This document shows, piece by piece, positions 15,512 to 23,156 of a DNA stretch of 64,000 nucleotides; within the stretch, counting starts at the first letter, position 1; the number at the start of each line of letters is the position of its first letter. The notes under the pieces were generated by a model that saw only the letters and a program-made list of their open reading frames with translations, searched no databases and was not told the origin of the DNA. The position numbers were made by a program, and so were the translations under genes. Source of the stretch: Streptomyces halobius (GTDB lineage: Bacteria; Actinomycetota; Actinomycetes; Streptomycetales; Streptomycetaceae). The DNA is taken from NCBI RefSeq assembly GCF_023277745.1, contig NZ_CP086322.1, forward strand, positions 558,001 through 622,000, given 5' to 3'.

Positions 15512-16840
15512 TCACCGGGCCGCGACCGCCGGTTCCGCCCGCTCCTTCCGTTCCGTCACGCGCTCGCCGTCGGCTGTGTTCCGGCCCGCCCCGGCCACCG
15601 CATCCGTCCCCGTCGGCGCCTTCATGAACAGCACGAGGACGGTGCTGAGCAGATGCAGCGCGGCGTAGATCCACATGACGCCCTGGATGCCGAGCGGGCC
15701 GATGAAGACGGTGCCGATGAGGGGGCCGAAGGTCATGCTGGCGCCGGCGCCCAAGGTGTACGCGGACGTGACCTGCCCCTTGCGTTCCGGGGCCTGGGCG
15801 GTCATCAGCGGGGGCAGCGGTACGTATCCGGCCATGCCGACGCCCAGCGCGCCCGCGGCGATCGCGACGAGCAGATAGTCGTGGCCCACGGTCGCGGGCG
15901 CGTAGTACAGGGCCGGACAAGCCGCCGCGGAGACGCCTCCGCCGAGCCAGGCGACGGTCTTCCTGCGGCTCCACTTGTCGCCGAGAGCACCGAAGAGCAC
16001 GACGCAGGCGAGATTGCTCACCATCATCACGATCAGCAGTGCGGCCCATTCCTCGGCGGCGAAGCCGACCCGGTCGACGAGGTACAGCGGGATGAAGACC
16101 CACACGCCGAACTGCGAGGTGGTGTTGATGAGCCGGACGACGGCCCCCATGCCGACGCGCGGCCTGGCGAACATGACGGTGAAGCAGCCGGCGAGGGTGC
16201 GGGTGAGGCTGGTGCGCTCCGGCCCCTTGGACAGGCCCTGGAATCCCGAGCGTTCGCGCAGCAGGAGCAGGACGACCAGGGCGCCCGCGACGATCATGCC
16301 GAGCGAGACCCACAGCGTGTCGTAGAAGCCGATCGCGGGCTTGAGGACGGAGACCAGGGCCGAGCCGAGGACGGGGTAGCCCATGGTGAAGCAGAACCAG
16401 AACCAGCCCAGCGCCTTGCCGAGTTGGCGCTCCGGGGCGCCCGCCATGATCCAGACCATGAACCCGTAGGCGAACAGCGGATAGCCGAAGCCGCGTATGC
16501 CGTAGCCGAGCAGGATCAGCGGGTAGGAGTGGGCCGGGATGGCGACCGCGAGCATCAGCGCGTGGCAGACCACCCAGCAGACGGCGCCGGTCATCATCAC
16601 CTTGCGCGGGCCCCACAGGTCGGACAGTCCGCCGGCCAGGAAGGCGCCGATCGCGGCGGTGATGCCGTAGAGCGTGAAGACGATGCCGACGCTCGCCTCG
16701 GCGAAGCCGAGGTCGGTCCTGAAGTACGTGGGGGGATAGCTGGTCTCCACACCGTCGCCGATCATGAACAGCAGTACGCCGGCGTAGCCCCAGAGGAGAG
16801 CGCGGGGTATTCCGGCGAAGGTGGTGCGGGACGGTGACAT
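15512..16840 (-). CDS. MFS transporter, polyol-permease type
   Basis: A 442-residue inner-membrane transporter with about 12 predicted membrane segments. Major-facilitator signatures are GGLSDLWGPRKVMM between segments 2 and 3 and GALGDKWSRRKTV between segments 8 and 9. The sequence, especially GIRGFGYPLFAYGFMVWIM, resembles the ribitol/arabitol/sorbitol permease group. The C-terminal tail is charged and cytosolic. It is divergent from the DeoR regulator and adjacent to a dehydrogenase and xylulokinase, which supports sugar-alcohol import. Control probably acts through the AT-rich divergent promoter region. The exact polyol (D-arabitol, xylitol or sorbitol) is not determined. Confidence 0.9.
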   Translation of the reverse strand: MSPSRTTFAGIPRALLWGYAGVLLFMIGDGVETSYPPTYFRTDLGFAEASVGIVFTLYGITAAIGAFLAGGLSDLWGPRKVMMTGAVCWVVCHALMLAVAIPAHSYPLILLGYGIRGFGYPLFAYGFMVWIMAGAPERQLGKALGWFWFCFTMGYPVLGSALVSVLKPAIGFYDTLWVSLGMIVAGALVVLLLLRERSGFQGLSKGPERTSLTRTLAGCFTVMFARPRVGMGAVVRLINTTSQFGVWVFIPLYLVDRVGFAAEEWAALLIVMMVSNLACVVLFGALGDKWSRRKTVAWLGGGVSAAACPALYYAPATVGHDYLLVAIAAGALGVGMAGYVPLPPLMTAQAPERKGQVTSAYTLGAGASMTFGPLIGTVFIGPLGIQGVMWIYAALHLLSTVLVLFMKAPTGTDAVAGAGRNTADGERVTERKERAEPAVAAR

Positions 16841-16904
16841 GACGGCGGGGACCTCCTGACCGGCCGGACGGATGCCCGGACACGATCACCACCCTGAACA
16901 CCTT

Positions 16905-16962
16905 CTCAGAAAAATTCAATGAATTCACATAAAGTGTGTGATGTTCTATGGTGCAAAGAGAG
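16905..16962. promoter_or_regulatory. AT-rich divergent promoter/operator of polyol island
   Basis: The spacer between the transporter and the DeoR gene contains a strikingly AT-rich stretch with AAATTCAATGAATTC, in which GAATTC is palindromic, and CACATAAAGTGTG, which is an imperfect inverted repeat. In a 70%-GC genome such a block between divergent genes is a natural place for the two promoters and a DeoR operator. The exact boundaries are inferred. Confidence 0.5.
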
Positions 16963-17009
16963 CCGCGGCAGTGGAGCGGCAACCAGGAAACGATCGGGGG
17001 CGCCCAGCG

Positions 17010-17801
17010 ATGAGGCCGAGTCGCGGTTCCGAGGCAGAGGTGGAGGAGCGCCGCCAGGCGGTGCTGCGCCAGGTCGCCGAGGAGGGCGAGATACGTATCG
17101 CCGACCTCGCCGAGCGGCTGCACGTCAGCGTCATGACCATGCACCGTGACCTGGACAATCTCAGCGAGCGGCAGCTGGTCCGCAAGGGCCGCGGGGTGGC
17201 GTCGTCCTTCTCCGACGTCACGATGGAGAGCGCGCTGCGCTTCCGCGAGCACACCCGGATGGCGGAGAAGACCGCCATCGCGGACGCGCTCGTCGACGAG
17301 ATCACCCCGGGCAGCACGGTCCTCATCGACTGCGGTTCCACGCTCTTCCCGCTCGCCCGCCGGCTCGCGGGGATGGAGGGGATACACGTGATCACCAATT
17401 CGCTCCGCGTCACCTACCTCCTGGCCGGCTCCCCCGCCGAGGTCACGCTGCTGGGCGACCGGTTCTACGAGGACTTCGAATCGTGCGCGGGGCCGCAGAC
17501 CCGGCGCCAGCTCCAGCACATCCGCGCCAACATCGCCTTCGTCACCGCCACTTCGGTCAGCGCCGGCCGGCTCTTCCACCCGGTGCGGGAGTACGCGGAC
17601 AACAAGGAGGTCTTTCTGCAGGCCGCGGACCGTGCCGTACTCGCCGTCGACCACAGCAAGTTCGGCCGTACGGCCACCTACGCGTACGGCGATGTCAGCG
17701 GCTACGACCTGCTGGTCACGGACACCGCGACGCCCGAGGGCGAACTCCGGCCCGTCCGCGACATGGGGGTGGAAGTCCGCACCGTCAAGCCCGAGAAATG
17801 A
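17010..17801 (+). CDS. DeoR/GlpR-family transcriptional regulator
   Basis: A 263-residue repressor. The N-terminal winged helix-turn-helix reads IRIADLAERLHVSVMTMHRD, a good DeoR signature, followed by LVRKGRG. The C-terminal sugar-phosphate sensor carries IDCGSTLFPLA and the late AVDHSKFGR motif expected for ligand binding. The ATG at 17010 is preceded by CGGGGGCG; an upstream ATG would add 24 residues. It starts the rightward operon dehydrogenase-xylulokinase and faces the transporter, so it most likely represses both directions until a phosphorylated ketose accumulates. Confidence 0.9.
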   Translation: MRPSRGSEAEVEERRQAVLRQVAEEGEIRIADLAERLHVSVMTMHRDLDNLSERQLVRKGRGVASSFSDVTMESALRFREHTRMAEKTAIADALVDEITPGSTVLIDCGSTLFPLARRLAGMEGIHVITNSLRVTYLLAGSPAEVTLLGDRFYEDFESCAGPQTRRQLQHIRANIAFVTATSVSAGRLFHPVREYADNKEVFLQAADRAVLAVDHSKFGRTATYAYGDVSGYDLLVTDTATPEGELRPVRDMGVEVRTVKPEK

Positions 17802-17889
17802 ACCCTCGATCCCGAGAACTGAGACGCCGGTGCCGAGAACACGGCGCCCGCCCCACACCGCCTCCCCCGCCCCTGAAAGGCCCCCGTCC

Positions 17890-18888
17890 ATGCGTGCCAT
17901 CGTCATCGACACCCCGGAGCACTTCGGGGTCACCACCGTTCCCGACCCCACCCCGGGGCCCGGCGAGGTCCTCGTCGCCCCCGCGGCCGTGGGGATCTGC
18001 GGTACCGATGTGCACATCGTCCAGGGTGAGTTCGCGCCCACACCGTACCCGATCGTCCCCGGTCATGAGTTCACCGGCGAGATCGTCGCGCTCGGTGCGG
18101 GAGTGACCGGTCTGCGTACCGGGGAACAGGTCGCGGTCGACCCGTCGCTGTTCTGCGGTGCCTGTCACTACTGCGCCATCGGGCACGGCAATCTCTGTGA
18201 GAAGTGGGGGGCGATCGGCGACACCGTGGACGGTGCGATGGCCGAGTATGTGAAGGTGCCGGCCGCCAACTGCTACCGGCTGCCGGAGAGTGTGGACGTC
18301 GTCCAGGGCACCCTGATCGAGCCGCTGTCCTGCGCCGTACGCGGCTTCGACGTACTGCCGCGCCGGCTCGGCGATCACTACCTCATCCACGGCGCGGGCA
18401 CCATGGGCCTGATGATGCTTCAGCTCGCCAGGGCGGCGGGTGCCGCGTCCCTGTCCGTCGTCGACATCAACGAGGACCGGCTGCGGATCGCGGACCGGCT
18501 CGGCGCGGACGCCACCGGTGTGCACGCCGATGCCCTGGACCGTCCGCAGGGCTGGGAGACCGTGATCGACTGCACCGGCGTCATCCCCGTCATCGAGGAC
18601 GGCCTGACCCGGGTGCGCCGCGGCGGTACGTTCCAGCAGTTCGGCGTCGCCCCCTCCGCCGCCAAGGCGTCCTTCTCCCCGTTCAGCGTCTACAACGACG
18701 AGATCACCATCGTCGGGTCGATGGCCGTCCTGCACAGCTTCGGCCGGGCGGTGGACCTGATGGCCAAGGGCGTCATCGACGCCGACACCATGATCACGCA
18801 CAGCTTCGGGCTGGACGAATTCCCCGCCGCGCTGCAGGCGTTCCGCGACGGCTCCGGCCGCAAGATCCAGATCCGCCCGAACGCCTGA
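17890..18888 (+). CDS. zinc-dependent polyol dehydrogenase (MDR family)
   Basis: A 332-residue medium-chain dehydrogenase. Catalytic-zinc residues are the Cys in GICGTD (about residue 38), the His-Glu in GHEFTGE (about 60) and the Glu in LIEPLS (about 143). The structural-zinc four-Cys lobe is intact in CGACHYCAIGHGNLC. The NAD loop is GAGTMGLM. It should oxidise a sugar alcohol to a ketose in the cytosol. The start was set at the ATG with GAAAGG upstream; a long open frame upstream overlaps the DeoR gene in another phase. It sits between the regulator and xylulokinase, so the product is probably xylulose (from arabitol or xylitol); sorbitol to fructose is the alternative. Five copies of a 14-15 bp repeat start at its stop codon. 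Confidence 0.9.
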   Translation: MRAIVIDTPEHFGVTTVPDPTPGPGEVLVAPAAVGICGTDVHIVQGEFAPTPYPIVPGHEFTGEIVALGAGVTGLRTGEQVAVDPSLFCGACHYCAIGHGNLCEKWGAIGDTVDGAMAEYVKVPAANCYRLPESVDVVQGTLIEPLSCAVRGFDVLPRRLGDHYLIHGAGTMGLMMLQLARAAGAASLSVVDINEDRLRIADRLGADATGVHADALDRPQGWETVIDCTGVIPVIEDGLTRVRRGGTFQQFGVAPSAAKASFSPFSVYNDEITIVGSMAVLHSFGRAVDLMAKGVIDADTMITHSFGLDEFPAALQAFRDGSGRKIQIRPNA

Positions 18889-18954
18889 GGTCCGGGCGTC
18901 TGAAGCCGGACATCTGAGGCCGGGCATCTGAGGCCCGGACGCCTGAGGCCCGAA
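18882..18954. repeat. five-copy 14-15 bp tandem repeat at a stop codon
   Basis: Five consecutive units, consensus CRTCTGAGGCCCGGA, run at 18882-18896, 18897-18910, 18911-18924, 18925-18939 and 18940-18954. The first unit includes the TGA stop of the dehydrogenase gene. The units are GC-rich but not strongly self-complementary. Confidence 0.85.
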
Positions 18955-19050
18955 CAGCGTCCGGCTCCTCGAAACACCTGGCGAACCACCCCCCACCCCC
19001 TCGTCCCCCGATCCCTCTCGTATCCCTCTCATACGGAAGCGAAAACCCTC

Positions 19051-20469
19051 ATGCCGACAGTTGCCGGGGTGGACTCCTCGACCCAGTCCTGCAAGGTCGT
19101 CGTCTGTGACGCCGCCACCGGGAAGGTCCTGCACCAAGGCCGGGCAGCCCACCCCGATGGCACCGAGGTCGGCCCCGAGACCTGGTGGCGGGCGCTCCTC
19201 GAAGCGGGCGACGGCCTGCTGGAGCACGTGGACGCGATCGCGGTCGCCGGGCAGCAGCACGGCCTGGTGGCACTCGACGCGGCCGGACAGCCGGTGCGCG
19301 ACGCCCTGTTGTGGAACGACACCCGCTCGGCACCGGCCGCCGCCGACCTCGTCGGCGAACTCGGCGGTCCGGAGAGCTGGGCACGGGCCGTCGGCACCGT
19401 CCCGGTGGCGGCCATCACCGTGAGCAAGCTGCGCTGGCTGGCCGAGCACGAGCCCGGACTCGCGGACCGCACCGGCCGGGTCATGCTGCCGCACGACTGG
19501 CTGACCTGGCGGCTGTGCGGCGGTCCGGGCAGCGGCGCGAAAGCGGTCACCGACCGGGGAGACGCCTCCGGTACGGGCTACTGGTCACCGGCCGACGGCG
19601 CCTACCGCCATGACCTCCTCACCCTCGCCTTCGGTGGCCGCGCCCCCGAACTGCCGTACGTCCTGGGCCCGTACGAGGCCGCGGGCCGCACGCCGTACGG
19701 TGCCCTCGTGGCCGCCGGGACCGGGGACAACATGGGCGCGGCCCTCGGGCTCGGCATCCAGCCGGGTGATGTGGTGATCTCGCTGGGCACCAGCGGCACG
19801 GCCTTCGCGGTCTCCGAGCACCCGGTCGGAGACCCCACCGGTGCCGTCGCCGGATTCGCCGACGCGACCGGCCGGTTTCTGCCGCTGGTGTGCACCCTGA
19901 ACGCCGCCCGCGTCCTCAGCTCCACGGCACGTATGCTCGGCACCGGACTCCCCGACATCGACCGGCTCGCCCGCGAGGCCGAGCCCGGCGCCGGCGGTCT
20001 GGTCTTCCTGCCGTATCTGGGCGGCGAACGCACACCCGATCTCCCCGAAGCCGCAGGCAGTCTGATGGGTATGCGCAAGGCCAACATGCATCCGCCGCAG
20101 CTCGCCAGGGCCGCGGTCGAGGGCATGCTGTGCAATATGGCCGACGCGCTCGACGAGCTGCGTGCGCAGGGCATCGGTGCCCGGCGCGTCCTGATCATCG
20201 GGGGCGCGGCCAAGGCCCCGGTGGTCGGCGAGATCGCCGCCGATATCTTCGGCGTCCCGGTCACCGTGCCGGAACCTGACGAATACGTCGCCCTCGGCGC
20301 GGCCCGCCAGGCCGCCTGGGCGCTGGCCGGCACTCCGGAGCCGCCCCAGTGGCCGGTCGCCTCACCGGCCCGTCACTTCCCCGGCTCCCCCGAAACCGGC
20401 CACACCACCGGCCGCCACATCCGCGAGGCGTATGCGCGGGCCCGTGCGGCGGTGTATGGCGGGGCATAG
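19051..20469 (+). CDS. xylB: xylulokinase
   Basis: A 472-residue FGGY-family sugar kinase that should phosphorylate D-xylulose to xylulose 5-phosphate for the pentose phosphate pathway. The actin-like phosphate-1 loop is GVDSSTQSCK, followed by the xylulokinase-typical AVAGQQHGLV and LWNDTRS, the hinge GTGDNMGAALGLG, the phosphate-2 loop SLGTSGTAF and the adenosine motif IIGGAAKAPV. Length matches bacterial XylB (about 480). ATG follows ACGGAAGCGAAAACCCTC, a modest ribosome site. It is the last gene of the DeoR-dehydrogenase-kinase run, 162 bp after the dehydrogenase. Ribulokinase is less likely given the QQHG motif. Confidence 0.9.
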   Translation: MPTVAGVDSSTQSCKVVVCDAATGKVLHQGRAAHPDGTEVGPETWWRALLEAGDGLLEHVDAIAVAGQQHGLVALDAAGQPVRDALLWNDTRSAPAAADLVGELGGPESWARAVGTVPVAAITVSKLRWLAEHEPGLADRTGRVMLPHDWLTWRLCGGPGSGAKAVTDRGDASGTGYWSPADGAYRHDLLTLAFGGRAPELPYVLGPYEAAGRTPYGALVAAGTGDNMGAALGLGIQPGDVVISLGTSGTAFAVSEHPVGDPTGAVAGFADATGRFLPLVCTLNAARVLSSTARMLGTGLPDIDRLAREAEPGAGGLVFLPYLGGERTPDLPEAAGSLMGMRKANMHPPQLARAAVEGMLCNMADALDELRAQGIGARRVLIIGGAAKAPVVGEIAADIFGVPVTVPEPDEYVALGAARQAAWALAGTPEPPQWPVASPARHFPGSPETGHTTGRHIREAYARARAAVYGGA

Positions 20470-20805
20470 GCAGGGGCACTTCGGGGGAACACCTCAGCGG
20501 GTGACCTCGCCATGCGTCATGGGCCTCCATGGATCATGAGCCGTCCATGCGTCATGGGCCGTGGGCTCCGTCCCCGAGGTGGTGAGGGAGCCCGCGTGCA
20601 GGCATACGAGGACCGGAGTGAGAGCCGGGCCCCTGGGGGCATTCCTCGACGGTATTCCGCGCGCGAGATCCTGACCGGTGTGGTGGCGGCCATCCATGAC
20701 TTCGGCGGTGTCGTTGAAGGCGCCGCTCTCCGCCAGGAGCGGGTAACCCCTGAGAAGCATGGGTAGTTGGTCAGCCCCCTGACCGCTGCCCGGTCATGCA
20801 GTACG
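20470..20805. other. 336-bp spacer with three related 15-bp repeats
   Basis: CATGCGTCATGGGCC occurs exactly at 20511-20525 and 20546-20560, with an imperfect copy CATGGATCATGAGCC between them at 20528-20542. Short open frames cross the area on both strands but none has a ribosome site and recognisable content. The spacer separates the convergent xylulokinase gene and the G/T-skewed gene. Confidence 0.6.
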
Positions 20806-21810
20806 TCATGAGCTCAGGTGGTACTGGGCCCACGGCTGCCCCACCCCAGCACCAGCCGGAGACGCAGAAGGAGACGGAGACGGCTCCTCATACGGCGCCG
20901 CGAACTGCCCCCACGCAGCCAACGCCTGATCCCAATCCGCAGGCAACGCCGCCACCTCCGCCACCGACTCCCCCACACCCGCACCCGGATACCAACCCGA
21001 CGACACCGCCTGCCCCGACGACACCCCACCCCAACCCCCCGACTGCGACACCCCAACACCCCACTCCCCCTCAGACACCTCACCACCCGGCCGCCGATGA
21101 CGACCCCCATACCCCTCCTGCACCCCAGACGGCAACCGCCCCAACGCCGACAACTGCTGCGCCCGCGCCCTCAACCGCCCCAAATCAAGCCCAAACTCCA
21201 CAGCCAAATCCCGCAAATCCACCCCCGTCTGCCAACTCCCCACCAACACCGCATCCAACGCCCCCCAACCACCCCCACCCAACTCCCCCACCCCACCCAA
21301 ACCCCCACCAGACCCCTCACCCACACCACCCGACGACGAACCCACCGCCCCCGACACCCCCACCGACTCCGACACCGACCCCACAACCGACCCCGACCCC
21401 GACACCGACTCCGACACCGCCACCGACCCCGACTCCGACACAGCACCCTCACCCCCCACACCCTCATCCCCCACAACCCCACCAGCCCCCGACACACCAG
21501 CCCCCGACACACCAGCCGACGCCCGCGACACAGCCGACGCCGCCGCAGCCGACAACAACTCATCCGCCACCGCCCGCGCATCCTCCTTCCCCACCGTCCG
21601 CCGCGCCACCCGCACCTCACGCTCACTCAAACCAAACAAATCAGCAACCGCCCCCGCACTCCCCACCGTCACCGCAAAAGCCGCCAACACCCGCAACCGA
21701 TCCGCCTGCGCCTCATCCAACCGCGCCTGCGCCTCCCTCACCCGCTCATCCCCCACACAAAAAGCCTCCGCCAACACCGCATGACGACCCCACAACTCTC
21801 TCGGCTCCAT
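20806..21810 (-). CDS. two-HTH protein with Ser/Gly/Val-rich linker, G/T-skewed coding
   Basis: A 334-residue protein with no recognised family name. Residues 1-92 are alpha-helical and well formed (EPRELWGRHAVLAEAF, then a helix-turn-helix-like GAVADLFGLSEREVRVA at about 53-70). Residues 95-185 are a low-complexity Ser/Gly/Val/Glu linker with repeated VSES and SGSGSV. A second HTH-like stretch, DLRDLAVEFGLDLGRLRA, lies near 199-216, and a disordered Gly/Ser/Pro tail closes it. The ATG at 21810 was preferred because the helical domain starts there; no good ribosome site is visible. Third codon positions are almost all G or T, quite unlike neighbouring genes, and the same skew continues about 400 bp upstream. 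I infer DNA or partner binding; the function is unknown. Confidence 0.7.
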   Translation of the reverse strand: MEPRELWGRHAVLAEAFCVGDERVREAQARLDEAQADRLRVLAAFAVTVGSAGAVADLFGLSEREVRVARRTVGKEDARAVADELLSAAAASAVSRASAGVSGAGVSGAGGVVGDEGVGGEGAVSESGSVAVSESVSGSGSVVGSVSESVGVSGAVGSSSGGVGEGSGGGLGGVGELGGGGWGALDAVLVGSWQTGVDLRDLAVEFGLDLGRLRARAQQLSALGRLPSGVQEGYGGRHRRPGGEVSEGEWGVGVSQSGGWGGVSSGQAVSSGWYPGAGVGESVAEVAALPADWDQALAAWGQFAAPYEEPSPSPSASPAGAGVGQPWAQYHLSS

Positions 21811-22240
21811 ACCGAACACAACACCCCCCACCCCCCACACGAAACCCACCCCCACTCCAAACACCACGAACGAACCCATCCACCCACAACCCGACAATCA
21901 CCCCACCCCACAAACCACCACCCCACACACCACACACGAACCACCCACCAAACGAGAAACAACCCACCCCCGACCCCACCAATCAAGCAAGCACGCCTGA
22001 AACACACACCTATGGCCTACGAAACACCAACCGAAACCACAGACACAGACACCACCAACACCACCAACACCACCAACCCCCTGACCACAGACCACAGACC
22101 ACAGACACGAACCACGAACCACGAACCACCAACTGCAGACCACCAACCACGCCCCACCCATCACGAACCAGCCCCACCGACACGGACCAAGAACAATCAG
22201 CACCCGGACCAAGAACAATCAGCAGGCGGGGCGACCGACC
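21811..22240. other. 430-bp nearly G-free C/A tract upstream of the skewed gene
   Basis: The plus strand here is almost only C and A, for example ACCACACACCACACACGAACC, CACCAACACCACCAACACC near 22055-22075, and CGAACCACGAACCACGAACC near 22107-22126. On the minus strand it is a G/T-rich leader of the two-HTH gene with many GG and GGG runs. A long Pro/Thr/His-rich frame across it is a by-product of composition, not a gene. Confidence 0.75.
22183..22224. repeat. 22-bp-period direct duplication
   Basis: CGGACCAAGAACAATCAGCA is found exactly at 22183-22202 and 22205-22224. It lies at the distal end of the C/A tract, just before the ABC-F relic. Confidence 0.85.
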
Positions 22241-22364
22241 CGCCCCCCGATCCGCACATCGGCCCAGCCCTCACCGGAAAGTCACGCCCTGACCCACGCC
22301 GCGCCCTGCGCACCGTCAACACCAGTGCCATCCTGAATCACGCCATGACGGGGAACCCGACCGT

Positions 22365-23060
22365 CCCGACCCCATCTCTGCAGGCTCTGGCCGTACGGAT
22401 TTCGTCGCGCCCAACGGCGCGGGTAAGAGCGCTTTGCTCAAGCTGATCGCCGGTGAACACCGATCGCGTAGTGGCGCGGTTTCGGGCAGGGGAAGGCTCG
22501 GCCTCTGCCGCAAACCCTGCCACTCGCCGCCTATTTGAGCGTGGCCGAGGTGCTGGAGATCGTTCCGGTCACCAAGGTGCTGGACGCCATCGAATCCGAC
22601 GACGCGAGCGAGGAACATTTCGCCACGATCGGCAATGACTGGGACATCGAGGAGCGCACCCGTGCCCAGCTGGACCGGCTCGGCCTCGGTGACGTCTCGC
22701 CGCCCCGGCAACTCAACGCCCCCAGCGGGGGCCAGATCATCTCCCCGGTCTCCAGGGCCTCCCTGAGCCTCGCGGCTCAGCTGCTGAAGCAGCCCGATCT
22801 CCCGCTGCTCGACGAACCCACCGACAACCTTGATCTCGACACGCGTCGCAAGCTCTGGAGCTCCTGGAAGAGTGCAGGGCTCGTGAACGGCCGCGCGCCG
22901 TGCCAGCAATGCCGCACGCAACGTCAAGAATGCCGGCCGAAGATGGCCGCCGGGACGTTGAAGCGCCGGGTGCAGGAGTCGGCGGGCAAGGCAAACGAAA
23001 AGCCTCGAAAGCGCTCTGAACGCTTACAAGAGCGCCTTCGTGGTGTTCAGCCATGACGAG
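22365..23060 (+). pseudogene. collapsed ABC-F ATPase relic
   Basis: Fragments of an ABC-F ribosome-associated ATPase (antibiotic-resistance or translation-factor type) appear in order but in different frames. They include a Walker A segment VAPNGAGKSALLKLI near 22407, LSVAEVLEIVPVTKVLDAIE from 22533, a damaged signature LNAPSGGQI (Pro for Ser), Walker B LLDEPTDNLDLDTRRKLW, then inter-domain coiled-coil pieces MAAGTLKRRVQESAGKAN, and finally FVVFSHDE from the end of the second ATPase domain. Most of domain 2 and the first H-loop are deleted, leaving about 0.7 kb where an intact gene needs about 1.6 kb. The main open frame, 22535-23056, is therefore not a working protein. The original target drug is unknown. 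Confidence 0.8.
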
Positions 23061-23078
23061 CCCGCAGGGTTGCGCGCG

Positions 23079-23096
23079 CCCTTGCAGGCCACAACG
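23079..23096 (+). repeat. dispersed 18-bp repeat, left copy
   Basis: CCCTTGCAGGCCACAACG is identical to 28164-28181. Both copies are followed within a few tens of bases by GAGGCGGGGCCC, so the shared element is longer but interrupted here by about 20 extra bases. The pair flanks a block of four intact genes. Confidence 0.8.
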
Positions 23097-23122
23097 CCGA
23101 GGGGCGGGGCGATTCTTGAGGC

Positions 23123-23152
23123 GGGGCCCGGGAAATTCCCGGAGCGGGCCCC
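23123..23152 (-). terminator. hairpin terminator of the NIT kinase gene
   Basis: Arms GGGGCCCG (23123-23130) and CGGGCCCC (23145-23152) enclose a further near-palindrome GGGAAATTCCC. It lies four bases downstream of the kinase stop codon and also after the ABC-F relic. Confidence 0.75.
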
Positions 23153-23156
23153 GGCC

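Noticed and set aside
13824..15668. Plus-strand 614-aa open frame
   Set aside because: It is antisense to the zinc-ribbon SDR gene, with Gly/Arg/Val-rich translation and no motif.
20796..22292. Plus-strand 498-aa Pro/Thr/His-rich frame
   Set aside because: It is produced by the C/A-only composition opposite the two-HTH gene and its leader; it has no domain and no ribosome site.
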